Shown here: in pieces, positions 43,379 to 51,964 of the stretch
How the letters are laid out: each line of letters opens with the position of its first letter
Position numbering within the stretch: position 1 is the first letter of the stretch
Position numbers and translations under genes: made by a program
Notes under the pieces: model-generated
What the model was told of the DNA's origin: nothing
Database searches by the model: none
The model's input: the letters and a program-made list of their open reading frames with translations, nothing else
Assembly: GCF_000526375.1 (NCBI RefSeq)
Contig: NZ_JAFY01000005.1
Coordinates: forward strand, 310,001 to 374,000
Source of the DNA: Aminiphilus circumscriptus DSM 16581
GTDB lineage: Bacteria > Synergistota > Synergistia > Synergistales > Aminiphilaceae
Reading direction: 5' to 3'
DNA: 64,000 bases

Positions 43379-45181
43379 ATGGATCTGCAGAAGACATCTT
43401 CCCGTCCCACCGGTTCCCGAACACTCCGCGGCATTCCCCTCTCTCCGGGCTATGGCGTGGGACCCGCCCGGATCTACCGCACCGTCTCCTTCGCGCTCTC
43501 CTCGGAGGCCGAGATGCCAGGGCCGTCCAGAGACGAATCTCCCGAAACGGCGGTCATGCGTTTCCGTAAGGCTCTGGCGGCATCCCGGGAGCAACTTCTT
43601 CAGCTCCAGGCACAAAGCACCGCCACGCTCGGGCAGGAAAAAGCCGCGGTCTTCGCCGCCCAAAACCTCATGCTCGATGACCCCATGCTCTCCGGCGGCG
43701 TGGAGGAGTTACTCCACAAGGGCACCTCGCCCGAGGATGCGGTGGTCCTCAAGACCAGGGAAATCAAGACGCTCTTCGAATCCCTGCCGGACCCGTATCT
43801 CCGGGAGCGCGCCGCCGACGTGGAGGATGTGGGGCGGCGCATTTTCCGAAATCTTCTCGGCGTGGGAACGCTCGACCTGGAGGACGTTGGCGAGCCCGTG
43901 ATTCTGGTGGCGGAAGATCTGACCCCATCGGACACGGCCGCTCTCTCGTCCAAAACGGTGGCGGGCATCCTCACCGAACGGGGAGGCCCCACGAGCCATA
44001 CCGCCATCATCGCCAAGGCGCTTGAAATCCCCGCCGTGTCCGGCATCGGGAACCTCTCCGACCTGATTGAAGAAGGACTTCCCGTGGCCCTCGACGGCGA
44101 ACGAGGCGACGTAGTCCTCGCCCCTTCGGCGGAAGAAACGGCACGGTTCGCCGCGCTCAGGGAAAAACGGCTGCACACGGCACGGCAGTTGGCGACACTC
44201 CGGGATCTTCCGGCCATCACCCTGGACGGCGTGGAGATCGGTCTCTGGGGGAACATCGCCAAACCGGAGGGAACGGAAAAGGTTCTGAGCTACGGGGGCA
44301 CCGGAGTCGGACTCTTCCGCACGGAATTCCTCTACATGAGCGGCGACACCCCTCCAGGGGAAGAGGAACAGCTCGCGGCCTACGTCAAAGCCCTGGAAGG
44401 CATGAAGGGTATGCCCACGGTCATCCGCACTCTCGACGCCGGGGGCGACAAGGAAGTGCCCTCCCTGCGGGGCATCCTGGGCGACAAGCCGGAGATGAAC
44501 CCCTTCCTCGGATATCGGGCGCTGCGCATCTGCCTCGACGAGAAGGATCTCTTCCGTACCCAGCTCCGGGCACTTCTTCGAGCCGCGCCCTCGGGAGATC
44601 TGCGGATCATGTTCCCCATGGTGGCAGGGCTGGAGGATCTTCGGAGTGCAAGGAAGGCCCTCGATCAGGCCCGGAGCGAGCTTGAAGCGGAAGGTATCGC
44701 GGTACCGCCGGTGAAGGTGGGAATCATGATCGAAATCCCCGCAGCCGCCGCCATGGCACCACTCCTCGCGGCGGAGGCGGATTTCTTCTCCGTCGGCACC
44801 AACGACCTCACGCAGTACACACTCGCAGCGGACCGCATGAACGCCAGGGTAACCAGATGGTACGACTCCTTCCACCCCGGCGTGCTCCAGCTCCTCCGTC
44901 TCACCGCCGAAGGGGCCGGGAAGCGGAATATCGAACTCGGCATGTGCGGTGAGATGGCAGGCGACCTCGACGCCATTCCGCTTCTTTTGGGACTGGGATT
45001 CCAGGAACTCTCCATGACACCCTCCCAGATCCCCTGGGCGAAACGGCTCGTACGGACTCTCTCCATTGAAGTCTGCCGGGACATCGCCGGCAAAGCGCTC
45101 TCCTTCGGCACGGCGGCGGAGGTGCGAACGTACCTGCAGGAGCGGAGAGCCGCCCTTACCGCGAATTTCGCCGATGAATGA
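43379..45181 (+). CDS. ptsI: Phosphoenolpyruvate-protein phosphotransferase (enzyme I of the PTS)
   Basis: 600-residue enzyme I. N-terminal HPr-binding helical domain, active-site His207 in TERGGPTSHTAII, and the C-terminal PEP-binding barrel with FRTEFLYM, FFSVGTNDLTQYTLA and the Cys in LGMCGEMAGD. It takes the phosphoryl group from PEP and passes it to HPr. Neither HPr nor any enzyme II is encoded nearby, so the acceptor must be elsewhere or the protein works in a regulatory PTS. It follows the Usp gene with 10 bp spacing. Confidence 0.95.
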   Translation: MDLQKTSSRPTGSRTLRGIPLSPGYGVGPARIYRTVSFALSSEAEMPGPSRDESPETAVMRFRKALAASREQLLQLQAQSTATLGQEKAAVFAAQNLMLDDPMLSGGVEELLHKGTSPEDAVVLKTREIKTLFESLPDPYLRERAADVEDVGRRIFRNLLGVGTLDLEDVGEPVILVAEDLTPSDTAALSSKTVAGILTERGGPTSHTAIIAKALEIPAVSGIGNLSDLIEEGLPVALDGERGDVVLAPSAEETARFAALREKRLHTARQLATLRDLPAITLDGVEIGLWGNIAKPEGTEKVLSYGGTGVGLFRTEFLYMSGDTPPGEEEQLAAYVKALEGMKGMPTVIRTLDAGGDKEVPSLRGILGDKPEMNPFLGYRALRICLDEKDLFRTQLRALLRAAPSGDLRIMFPMVAGLEDLRSARKALDQARSELEAEGIAVPPVKVGIMIEIPAAAAMAPLLAAEADFFSVGTNDLTQYTLAADRMNARVTRWYDSFHPGVLQLLRLTAEGAGKRNIELGMCGEMAGDLDAIPLLLGLGFQELSMTPSQIPWAKRLVRTLSIEVCRDIAGKALSFGTAAEVRTYLQERRAALTANFADE

Positions 45182-45208
45182 GATCCGGCGAGAACGGACG
45201 GAAACGAG

Positions 45209-46414
45209 ATGATGTCCTCCATGCAACCCCTCGTTCAGGGGAAAATAGATCAGGCCATGGCTCTTCTCGGTGAAACGGGGATCGATTGTTGGTGCACTTT
45301 CGTCCGAGAAACATCGGAAATGTGCGATCCCGCGATGCGATACCTCGTGGGAGCGGACGTGGTGGGTGAAGCGGCGTTTCTGCTCGCCCGAGACGGCAGG
45401 GCCTTTGCCGTTCTCGCAGCCCTGGATAAAAGCGACGTAGAGGCCCTCGAAACCTATCGCATCTTTCCCTATGTGCAGTCCATTCGGGAGCCCCTGCGGG
45501 AAGCCTTGACCCTTCTCGATCCCAAAACGATCGGCCTCAACTTCTCCGAGGCGAACTACGCTGTGGACGGGCTCTCCTTCGGCATGTACCGACGCTTGCG
45601 CTCGCTTCTCGAAGGAACGCCCTATGCGGAACGACTCGTCTCCGCGGAAGGGCTCTTCTCCAAAGTGCGGAGCATCAAAACGCCGGAGGAGCTGCGGCGC
45701 ATCCGGGCGGCCATCGCGGAGACGCTGGAACTCTTCGACCTCTGGCCGCGGAACTTCCAGGAGGGGTGGACGCTGCGACGCATTTCGGATTTTCTTCACG
45801 AAGAAATGCACCGCCGAAATCTTGAAGGCTCGTGGAGTCTCTCCGGCGATCCGGGCATCACGAGCGGACCCGACATGATCCCCGGCCATGGAACACCCCC
45901 GGATCTTCCCGTCCTTCCCGGGCACGTGCTCAACATGGATTTCGGCATCCGCAAGGACGGCTATAGTTCGGACCTCCAGCGCGTCTGGTACCGACCCTCC
46001 CGGGAGGCTCCCGAGCCGCCCGGGGACGTGCGAAGAGCTTTCAGTGTCGTTCGGCGCGGCATCGAAGAAGCGGCAGCGTTTCTTCGCCCCGGCGTGCGCG
46101 GCTGCGAGGTGGATGCCGTGGCACGGCGCATTGTTACCGAAGCGGGCTACCCCGAATACGCCCATTCCTTGGGACATCAGGTGGGCGCCTTCGCCCACGA
46201 CGGCGGCGCGCTCCTGGGTCCCCGATGGGAGCGCTACGGCAAGTTGGTGGAACTCCCTGTGGAAGAAGGACAGGTCTTTACCCTCGAATTCGGTGTGCAG
46301 ACATCCTGCGGCTATCTGGGTCAGGAGGACATGGTGGTGGTCACCTCGAACGGATGCGCCTTCCTCACGCCTCCGCAGGAGGACCTCTGGACGCTCACTC
46401 CCGGAGAAGCGTGA
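45209..46414 (+). CDS. M24 family metallopeptidase (Xaa-Pro aminopeptidase-like)
   Basis: 401-residue cytosolic peptidase with the pita-bread fold in its second half. All five metal ligands are visible in order: Asp of NMDFGI, Asp of SSDLQR, His of SLGHQVG, Glu of TLEFGV and Glu of GQEDMVV. The N-terminal 160 residues form a creatinase-type domain. It most resembles Xaa-Pro dipeptidases, but the exact peptide is unknown. The site before the first ATG is weak (AACGAG); a second ATG follows directly and a third four codons later (45221). It sits 27 bp after ptsI. Confidence 0.85.
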   Translation: MMSSMQPLVQGKIDQAMALLGETGIDCWCTFVRETSEMCDPAMRYLVGADVVGEAAFLLARDGRAFAVLAALDKSDVEALETYRIFPYVQSIREPLREALTLLDPKTIGLNFSEANYAVDGLSFGMYRRLRSLLEGTPYAERLVSAEGLFSKVRSIKTPEELRRIRAAIAETLELFDLWPRNFQEGWTLRRISDFLHEEMHRRNLEGSWSLSGDPGITSGPDMIPGHGTPPDLPVLPGHVLNMDFGIRKDGYSSDLQRVWYRPSREAPEPPGDVRRAFSVVRRGIEEAAAFLRPGVRGCEVDAVARRIVTEAGYPEYAHSLGHQVGAFAHDGGALLGPRWERYGKLVELPVEEGQVFTLEFGVQTSCGYLGQEDMVVVTSNGCAFLTPPQEDLWTLTPGEA

Positions 46415-46514
46415 CGTTCTCGGGGAGCCTGCATCCGGTCCGGCCATCCGTCGTTCCGGAGCGCGGAAAACCGGATAAGCCGGCTCCCCTTTTGCCACGA
46501 ACACGACAGACCCA

Positions 46515-46543
46515 TTGACAAAGACGCACCTTGTCCGTATCGT
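46515..46543 (+). promoter_or_regulatory. Promoter of the thiamine operon
   Basis: TTGACA (46515-46520) and TATCGT (46538-46543) with a 17-bp spacer, placing the start a few bases before the TPP aptamer. Confidence 0.6.
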
Positions 46544-46555
46544 AACGGCGACAGC

Positions 46556-46645
46556 AACTGGGGGGGCCGGCGAACCGGCTGAGAGGAGGCTTCTTCGCCT
46601 CGACCCTTGGAACCTGATCCGGGTCATGCCGGCGAAGGGAAGTTC
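46556..46645 (+). promoter_or_regulatory. TPP riboswitch (THI element)
   Basis: The conserved THI box pattern is present: GGGGG, CGGCTGAGAGGA, the GACCCTTGGAACCTGATCCGG segment that holds the pyrimidine-sensing and pyrophosphate regions, and CCGGCGAAGGGAAG closing. It lies between the promoter and a terminator. CTTCGCTCCCGG of the terminator region resembles the complement of the aptamer's 3' side, which supports a switch between terminator and antiterminator. Thiamine pyrophosphate binding should favour termination. Confidence 0.95.
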
Positions 46646-46675
46646 TGTGTGTTTTCCACGACACGAAAAACTTCG

Positions 46676-46706
46676 CTCCCGGCATCTCCTTGCCGGGAGG
46701 TTTTTT
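46676..46706 (+). terminator. Riboswitch-controlled terminator
   Basis: CTCCCGGCA pairs with TGCCGGGAG around a six-base loop, followed by six T (46701-46706), just after the TPP aptamer. Confidence 0.85.
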
Positions 46707-46795
46707 ATGCACACCACACACCCTTTTCCCCATTTTCCCCATTTTCGACGTGCTCCTCGTCTGTCGCAGCCATGCGGGAGAGGAGGTGTTCCTTC

Positions 46796-47296
46796 GTGAC
46801 TCCCTTTCCCCTCAAACGCCTTACCGCAGCGGGGCTTTTCGTGGCCGCGGCGTTGCTTCTCTCGGGCATTCACATTCCCCTGGGGCCCACAAAATGCTTT
46901 CCCTTCCAGCACACGGTCAACGCCCTCGCCGGAGCGCTCCTCGGCCCCTGGTGGGCAGCGGGCATTGCCGCCGTGACGAGCCTCCTGAGGCTCTTCACGG
47001 GAACGGGAACCCTCTTCGCCTTTCCCGGGAGCATCCCCGGCGCTCTGGCGGCGGGATTCGCCTTCCGGTGGTGGAAAAAAGACTGGGCCGTCTTCGCCGA
47101 ACCTCTTGGCACCGGCCCGGTGGGGGCCTCTCTCGCGGCGCTCCTTCTCGGGCCTGCCATGGGAAGATCCGTAGGGATCGTCTCGCTCAACCTGGCGTTT
47201 CTGGCGAGCAGCCTTCCCGGAGCGACCGTGGCATTTCTGCTGCTCCATCTGTTGCGGCAAAACCAGGCATTTCGGAAGATGGCGGCAACCCTGTAG
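46796..47296 (+). CDS. thiW: Thiamine precursor transporter component ThiW
   Basis: 166-residue membrane protein with about five helices, similar to ThiW, an S-component of an ECF-type transporter for the thiazole moiety. Diagnostic stretch SGIHIPLGPTKCFPFQHTVNALAGALLGPWWA (within residues 25-60). The GTG at 46796 is the start because GAGGAGG lies nine bases upstream and the protein then begins at the usual place. It is the first gene after the TPP riboswitch. The energising ECF ATPases are not in this window. Confidence 0.88.
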   Translation: MTPFPLKRLTAAGLFVAAALLLSGIHIPLGPTKCFPFQHTVNALAGALLGPWWAAGIAAVTSLLRLFTGTGTLFAFPGSIPGALAAGFAFRWWKKDWAVFAEPLGTGPVGASLAALLLGPAMGRSVGIVSLNLAFLASSLPGATVAFLLLHLLRQNQAFRKMAATL

Positions 47297-47368
47297 GTCT
47301 CCCGACGCACGAGGGCCTATCGTTTTACCGCTCGACAGAAACCGGCACGAACAAGGAGGCAGACAGGC

Positions 47369-48187
47369 ATGACATCCTACCGCGGACTCGCGGCGACCAT
47401 CGCGGGCAGCGACTCCGGCGGCGGCGCGGGCATTCAGGCGGACCTCAAGACCTTCGCCGCTCTCGACGTCTTCGGAACGACAGTCATCACGGCGCTCACG
47501 GCCCAGAACAGCCTGGGCGTGGAGGCAATCTTCGACATCCCGCCCTCGATGATCCGGGCACAGATCGATGCCCTCTGGTCCGACTTCCCCATCGGCGCAA
47601 CAAAAACGGGCATGCTCTCCCGCCCCGAAACGATCCGGGAGGTCGCCGCGGGCGTGCGCCGCTGGAACATCGCTTCTCTCGTGGTGGATCCCGTCATGGT
47701 GGCGCAAAGCGGCGCATCCCTGATCACCGACGAGGCGGTGGAGGTGCTTCGGGACGAACTGCTTCCCCTGGCGCTTCTGGTAACACCCAATGTTCCCGAG
47801 GCGGAGCGCCTGGCGCAACAGCCGATCTCCTCGGTGGAGGACATGCGGCGCGCCGCGGAACGCATCGCCACCCTGGGCGTTCCCAATGTTCTCGTCAAAG
47901 GCGGCCATCTTCCCCAGGAAAACGAGATCGTGGATGTGCTCTTCGCGGAGGGCACGCTCGTGACCTTCCGGGACAGCCGTCTGGAGACGAGAAACACCCA
48001 TGGCACGGGGTGCACGCTGAGCGCGGCCATTACGGCGGAACTGGCGTCCGGGAGCCCCCTCATCCTTGCGGCGGAGGAAGGACGGCGCTATCTCCGACGC
48101 GCTCTGGAACACGGCTTCCGCCCCGGAAAGGGTTGGGGTACCCTGGGACACGCCCGGGCGGGGAGAGCGGAATGCCCCGCACACTGA
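47369..48187 (+). CDS. thiD: Hydroxymethylpyrimidine/phosphomethylpyrimidine kinase
   Basis: 272-residue ribokinase-family enzyme phosphorylating HMP and then HMP-P. Motifs AGSDSGGGAGIQADLKTF at the N-terminus, ALTAQNSLGV, VVDPVMVAQSG, and the anion-hole GTGCTLSAAI near residue 212. The C-terminal 25 residues overlap the start of thiM by 16 bp. AAGGAGG before the ATG. Confidence 0.95.
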   Translation: MTSYRGLAATIAGSDSGGGAGIQADLKTFAALDVFGTTVITALTAQNSLGVEAIFDIPPSMIRAQIDALWSDFPIGATKTGMLSRPETIREVAAGVRRWNIASLVVDPVMVAQSGASLITDEAVEVLRDELLPLALLVTPNVPEAERLAQQPISSVEDMRRAAERIATLGVPNVLVKGGHLPQENEIVDVLFAEGTLVTFRDSRLETRNTHGTGCTLSAAITAELASGSPLILAAEEGRRYLRRALEHGFRPGKGWGTLGHARAGRAECPAH

Positions 48188-49005
48188 AATCCCTTCTCCA
48201 AAAGGCGGATGGAGCGGCCCTGACCGAGGTCTGGGCCGGCATGAAGGCAAAGCGGCCGCTCCTGTATCACCTGACCAACTGGATCTCCGCGTCGTTCCAG
48301 GCGGATGCGGTGTGCGCCGTAGGAGCCTCCCCGATCATGTCCCGGGAGACGCAAGAGACGGCGCACCTCGCCGCCATGGCCGACGGGGTGCTCTGCAACG
48401 TGGGCGCCCTGGAACGGCGGGATCTGCCGGCGGTACAGAACGCCCTTGCGGGGGCGCGGCTTGCACTCCTCGACCCCGTCGGCTACGGAGCCACTCCCTA
48501 CCGCAGACGCATCGTGGACGACCTGCTGCAAAACCCGGCGATCCGCATCATCAAGGGGAACCGGGGCGAGATCTCCCTTCTCGCCGGACACGAGGGCACC
48601 CTCCGCGGCGTGGATGCGCTCTCGGCGAGGGCCGTTCCCGAGGCGGTGATGTCCCTGGCCCGGCGTACGGGCGCTCTCGTCTGCGCCACGGGAGAAACGG
48701 ATTTGCTCAGTGACGGTTCCTGCGTCGCCGCCATCCGGGGAGGATCCTTCCTCTTGCCCGCCATCTCCGGAAGCGGCTGCGTCCTCGGCTCCCTCATGCT
48801 CGCCGGGGCCTGCGGAGGGGAGCATGTCGCCGGAGGACTCGCCGGAGTCGTGGCGATGAAGCGCTGCGCAGAAAGAGCGGAGAGGAAAAGTTCCGGTCCC
48901 GGAACATTTCGGGCAGCCCTTCTTGACGAACTTTTCCTGCTCCAGCCGTCGGATTTTGCGGAAGAACTCCGCCGCTGCACGCTTCTTCAGGAAAAGGAGG
49001 CATGA
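48172..49005 (+). CDS. thiM: Hydroxyethylthiazole kinase
   Basis: 277-residue kinase that phosphorylates hydroxyethylthiazole for thiamine salvage. Motifs LLYHLTNWISASFQADAVCAVGASPIMS at the N-terminus, LDPVGYGATPYR, IKGNRGEIS and the phosphate-binding GSGCVLGSLMLA. The ATG lies inside the end of thiD (16-bp overlap) and the stop overlaps thiE in ATGA, so the three are coupled. The RBS is GAGAGCGGA, moderate. Confidence 0.93.
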   Translation: MPRTLKSLLQKADGAALTEVWAGMKAKRPLLYHLTNWISASFQADAVCAVGASPIMSRETQETAHLAAMADGVLCNVGALERRDLPAVQNALAGARLALLDPVGYGATPYRRRIVDDLLQNPAIRIIKGNRGEISLLAGHEGTLRGVDALSARAVPEAVMSLARRTGALVCATGETDLLSDGSCVAAIRGGSFLLPAISGSGCVLGSLMLAGACGGEHVAGGLAGVVAMKRCAERAERKSSGPGTFRAALLDELFLLQPSDFAEELRRCTLLQEKEA

Positions 49006-49631
49006 CCATGACGCTCCGGAAACGCCTGCGGCTCTGCGTCATTCCCGATCGCATCCTTGGGGCGCCGCGTTCCCTGGAGGAACAGACGCTGTGTGCCCTG
49101 CGGGGAGGTGCCACGGCCATCCAGCTCCGGGACAAGAACGCATCCACCCGTGAACTCTATGAGACTGCGGTGACATTGAAGCGCCTCTGCGACGACTGCG
49201 GGGCGCTCCTGATCGTGAACGACCGCATCGACGTGGCTCTCGCAGCCGGCGCGGACGGCGTGCACCTGGGACAATCGGACCTCCCCGTTCCGGAAGCGCG
49301 ACGTCTCGCACCACCGGGCTTCCTCGTGGGGGCCACGGCCCATTCCGTCGAGGAAGCCCTCCAGGCGGAGCAGAACGGTGCGGATTATCTCGGCATCGGC
49401 GCCGCGTTTCCCACGGCGAGCAAGACCGTCACGACACTCCTCGGTCCGGAGGGCATCAGACATGTGACTTCCCGGATCTCCCTTCCCGCCATCGCCATAG
49501 GTGGCATCACTCCGGACCGGGTACGCTGCGTCCTTGACGCCGGCGTCTGCGGCGTCGCGGTCATCGCCGCCGTGGTGGCCTCGGCGGAGCCTGAGAAGGC
49601 GACCCGGGAATTCGCGGCGCACATTCCTTGA
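49002..49631 (+). CDS. thiE: Thiamine-phosphate synthase
   Basis: Joins HMP pyrophosphate and thiazole phosphate to give thiamine phosphate. 209-residue TIM barrel with QLRDKNAS, LIVNDRIDVALAAGADGVHLGQSD, and the C-terminal GIGAAFPTASK and AIGGIT blocks. It starts in ATGA overlap with thiM; a second ATG two codons later (49008) is possible. Thiazole synthase and thiC are not present, so the operon appears built for salvage. The 3' end overlaps a convergent pseudogene by 71 bp. Confidence 0.95.
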   Translation: MTMTLRKRLRLCVIPDRILGAPRSLEEQTLCALRGGATAIQLRDKNASTRELYETAVTLKRLCDDCGALLIVNDRIDVALAAGADGVHLGQSDLPVPEARRLAPPGFLVGATAHSVEEALQAEQNGADYLGIGAAFPTASKTVTTLLGPEGIRHVTSRISLPAIAIGGITPDRVRCVLDAGVCGVAVIAAVVASAEPEKATREFAAHIP

Positions 49632-50109
49632 GGGCGGTGCAACACTGCCCTTCCCGATGGATGTGCACCGCGAAACACGCACTACGAACGATTACGGAAC
49701 GATCCGGAAGGAAAGATTCCCCAGGATTCCCCAGAGGGCCGAAGTCGGCACCGTAACTGCTCTCTTCGCCGGAAATCATGTTTTCCAGCGCACCCGTGAG
49801 GAGAGCATCCCCCGCGTCAAAGCTCCATCCCAGGCGGAGCAGCTCGTTCGCCAGCCACAAACCTGCCCGCCACTGGTCTCCAAGAGCGTCGGTCCCCCTT
49901 CCGCGGTTGACCTCCTTGCCCGCCTTCGCGAGGATGACTTCCACCGCATTCGGATCCACCGCGTCCGCCGGAACGGATTTGCCCAGAAGAGAGGCTTTCG
50001 CGGAGACACTGGATGCGATGATGTCCGTCACCTTCATGGCCTTCATGTCCGCGAACGCCAGAGAGCCCTCCTTTTGGTTAGTGGTCGGACCACATGCTGG
50101 TAAAAACAT
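49561..50109 (-). pseudogene. 5'-truncated relic of a 2-keto-4-pentenoate hydratase (MhpD-like)
   Basis: 182-codon frame, about 80 shorter than the family's 260. Residues about 20-130 match the C-terminal half of MhpD-type hydratases: KVTDIIASSVSAK, VEVILAKAGKEVNRGRGTDALGDQW, LANELLRLGW and AGDALLTGALENM. The N-terminal half, which carries most of the metal site, is missing. The first residues (MFLPACGPTT) are unlike the family and probably artefactual. The last 35 residues lie opposite thiE and look non-native. No good ribosome-binding site is present. I call it a relic; the family match is by eye and needs a search. Confidence 0.55.
50081..50093. promoter_or_regulatory. Candidate FadR/GntR-family operator
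   Basis: GTGGTCGGACCAC is a perfect 13-bp palindrome fitting the FadR-subfamily consensus TNGTNNNACNA. It lies about 300 bp upstream of the FadR-type regulator gene and inside the start of the hydratase relic. It could be bound by that regulator. Confidence 0.45.
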
Positions 50110-50320
50110 TTTTGTACTAAACCACCACCCTCGTCCCTCTTGCTTCGATCACCTTGAAAATTCCCTGATCACGTCGCTGCGAAATTCCATGAAATAACTT
50201 CTAAAACCCTTGCACACCAAGCGATTGGCCTCCGGAAAAATCGTCTCGGAAACAGCCTTTCCGACGTGAAACACCTTGGGAAATATGGCAACTCAGAATT
50301 GAAAGACTATTTGGGAACCC

Positions 50321-50349
50321 TTGCGCAAAAGAGCCGCTTGGTATATAAA
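50321..50349 (+). promoter_or_regulatory. Promoter of the FadR-type regulator
   Basis: TTGCGC (50321-50326) and TATAAA (50344-50349) with a 17-bp spacer, 40 bp upstream of the ATG. Confidence 0.55.
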
Positions 50350-50388
50350 GTGCACTGGGTGGTCCAATCGAAGGAGGCGCCGGCAGAC

Positions 50389-51102
50389 ATGGATAAACGC
50401 GTCAAACAGACCCGAATCTACGAAAAGGTCGTGGACGAACTCAAGGAGCTCATCGCCAACGGTGAACTCCGTCTGGGAGATCCGCTGCCTCCGGAACGAC
50501 AACTCATGGAGGAACTCGGCGTCAGCAGGAGTTCTCTGCGCGAGGCTTTTCGTGTCTTGGAACTCATGGGGCTCATCGAGAGCATTCCCGGCAAGGGGCG
50601 TTTTGTCCGCAAGCCCCGAAGCGAAGCCAGTGCTTCCTCCACCACGTCCCAACTCGAGGATGCGGCAATTCTGGAACTCATGGAAGCCCGACGCGTTCTC
50701 GATCCCGCCATTGCCGCCGAAGCCGCGAGACGGGCACTTCCCTCGGACCACACAAAACTCCGCCGGGTTCTCTCCGTCACCGGCGAAGACATGGATACCA
50801 TCGCACACCGCGCGCAGTCGGATTTCGACTTCCACCTCGTCATGGCCGAAGCAACTCAGAATTTCGTTTTCACGAACATCGTCAAAATGGAATTCAATCT
50901 CATCATGGCCACCCATGAGCGAATCTATTCGCTGCTTGCCGACAAAGAAGCGTTTCTCTGCGAACACCAAAGCATTTACGAGGCCATCCTCGATCACGAC
51001 ATCGACAAGGCTTCCCGAGAGGCTCGGGGCCATATCGAGCGCATCTACCGGACCCTGCAGGAAGCCATGGCCCTCGAAACGAGGCGCCATTCCGCATCGT
51101 GA
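50389..51102 (+). CDS. GntR/FadR-family transcriptional regulator (FCD domain)
   Basis: 237-residue regulator. Winged helix-turn-helix at residues about 8-75 (IANGELRLGDPLPPERQLMEELGVSRSSLREAF, GKGRFVRK). An all-helical FCD ligand domain follows, with EARRVLDPAIAAEAA, DFDFHLVMAEATQN and the C-terminal His motif EHQSIYEAI for metal and carboxylic-acid binding. FCD regulators typically sense organic acids such as lactate, pyruvate or citrate. It precedes the dehydratase and citrate-lyase cluster and is the best candidate for its controller. AAGGAGG lies 11 bp upstream of ATG 50389. Confidence 0.9.
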   Translation: MDKRVKQTRIYEKVVDELKELIANGELRLGDPLPPERQLMEELGVSRSSLREAFRVLELMGLIESIPGKGRFVRKPRSEASASSTTSQLEDAAILELMEARRVLDPAIAAEAARRALPSDHTKLRRVLSVTGEDMDTIAHRAQSDFDFHLVMAEATQNFVFTNIVKMEFNLIMATHERIYSLLADKEAFLCEHQSIYEAILDHDIDKASREARGHIERIYRTLQEAMALETRRHSAS

Positions 51103-51284
51103 CGGCAAAAAGAGTGGGGACGGAACGCAGGCGCTCGCGCAACCGACGTTGTGCGACGCTCTCCCCGTCTCACCGAGGCAGGAAATTCGAGAGGACGAAG
51201 AGTCTGTAGGTCACCGCACGGGACAAGCCGTGCATGGAGAGGTGGAGAATGGTCTCCGCCCAGAGCACAACAGGAGGGATGTTC

Positions 51285-51845
51285 ATGCGAGAGAAACTGG
51301 TTGCCCTGATGCCCGAAATCGAGTGGATCCAGGACCCGAAGATCAAGGAAGGCGTCTTCGCCACCTATGAGGACGCGCTGAAGACCGGAGGTTGGCAGCC
51401 CGAGGACATGGAGTGGATCCCCTTTACGCTTCTCATCCCCGATTGCCCCGCGTCGCTCCTCGTGCACACCCGGGGCGTCACCCGCATGGCCAAGGTCATC
51501 TACGACGAGTTCAACGCTCTGTACAAAGACAACGGTGGTTTCCAACTCGACCACGACACACTCATCGCCGGCGCTCTTCTCCACGATGTGGGGAAGCTCG
51601 TCGAATACGAAAAGAATGCGGAAGGCAAGATGGTCAAGTCCCGTCTCGGCAAAGACCTCCGGCATCCCTTCTCCGGAACCGGTCTTGCCATGCGGAACGG
51701 CGTCAACTCCCGCATCGCCCACACCATCGCCGTTCACGCCCACGAAGGCGACGGCGCTTATCGGAGCCCCGAGGCAGTGGTCATCAACAAGTGCGACTTC
51801 ATCAACTTCGAGAGCATCAAGTCCTTCCTCGGATTGCTGAAGTAA
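51285..51845 (+). CDS. HD-domain protein (putative phosphohydrolase)
   Basis: 186-residue HD-superfamily protein. The metal-binding set is visible: His in HTRGVTRMA, HD in LLHDVGKLVEY (near residue 102), and a further His in AVHAHEGDG. The typical substrate is a nucleotide or other phosphate, but this one is undefined. It sits between the FadR-type regulator and the dehydratase genes, on the same strand. ATG 51285 is used because GGAGGG lies 6 bp upstream; ATG 51279 is possible. No pathway role is apparent. Confidence 0.75.
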   Translation: MREKLVALMPEIEWIQDPKIKEGVFATYEDALKTGGWQPEDMEWIPFTLLIPDCPASLLVHTRGVTRMAKVIYDEFNALYKDNGGFQLDHDTLIAGALLHDVGKLVEYEKNAEGKMVKSRLGKDLRHPFSGTGLAMRNGVNSRIAHTIAVHAHEGDGAYRSPEAVVINKCDFINFESIKSFLGLLK

Positions 51846-51865
51846 GCCACCGAAGATGATCTCTT

Positions 51866-51909
51866 GAGGGCACCGCGTCGTTTTCGTCCAGAGGGGATGC
51901 GGCGCCCTC
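51866..51909 (+). terminator. Weak hairpin after the HD-domain gene
   Basis: GAGGGC pairs with GCCCTC and CCGC with GCGG around a long loop; no T tract follows. It may only reduce read-through into the dehydratase genes. Confidence 0.3.
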
Positions 51910-51953
51910 TTCGGAATGCTGTTACGGAAAGCACGAAATTCTAAGAGGAGGTG

Positions 51954-51964
51954 TGGTGCAACAA
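51954..51964 (+). promoter_or_regulatory. Possible FadR-type operator over the first dehydratase start
   Basis: TGGTGCAACAA fits TNGTNNNACNA and lies between the ribosome-binding site and the ATG of the LeuC-like gene. The pattern is short and will occur by chance about once per 4 kb. Confidence 0.25.

Noticed and set aside
43709-48250. Minus-strand frame of 1513 codons across ptsI, the M24 peptidase and the thiamine operon
   Set aside because: It spans several real genes and the riboswitch on the other strand, so it cannot be a gene.
49561-50109. Lipoprotein interpretation of the frame (MFLPAC start)
   Set aside because: There is no positively charged, hydrophobic leader before the Cys, and the body matches a hydratase C-terminus better.
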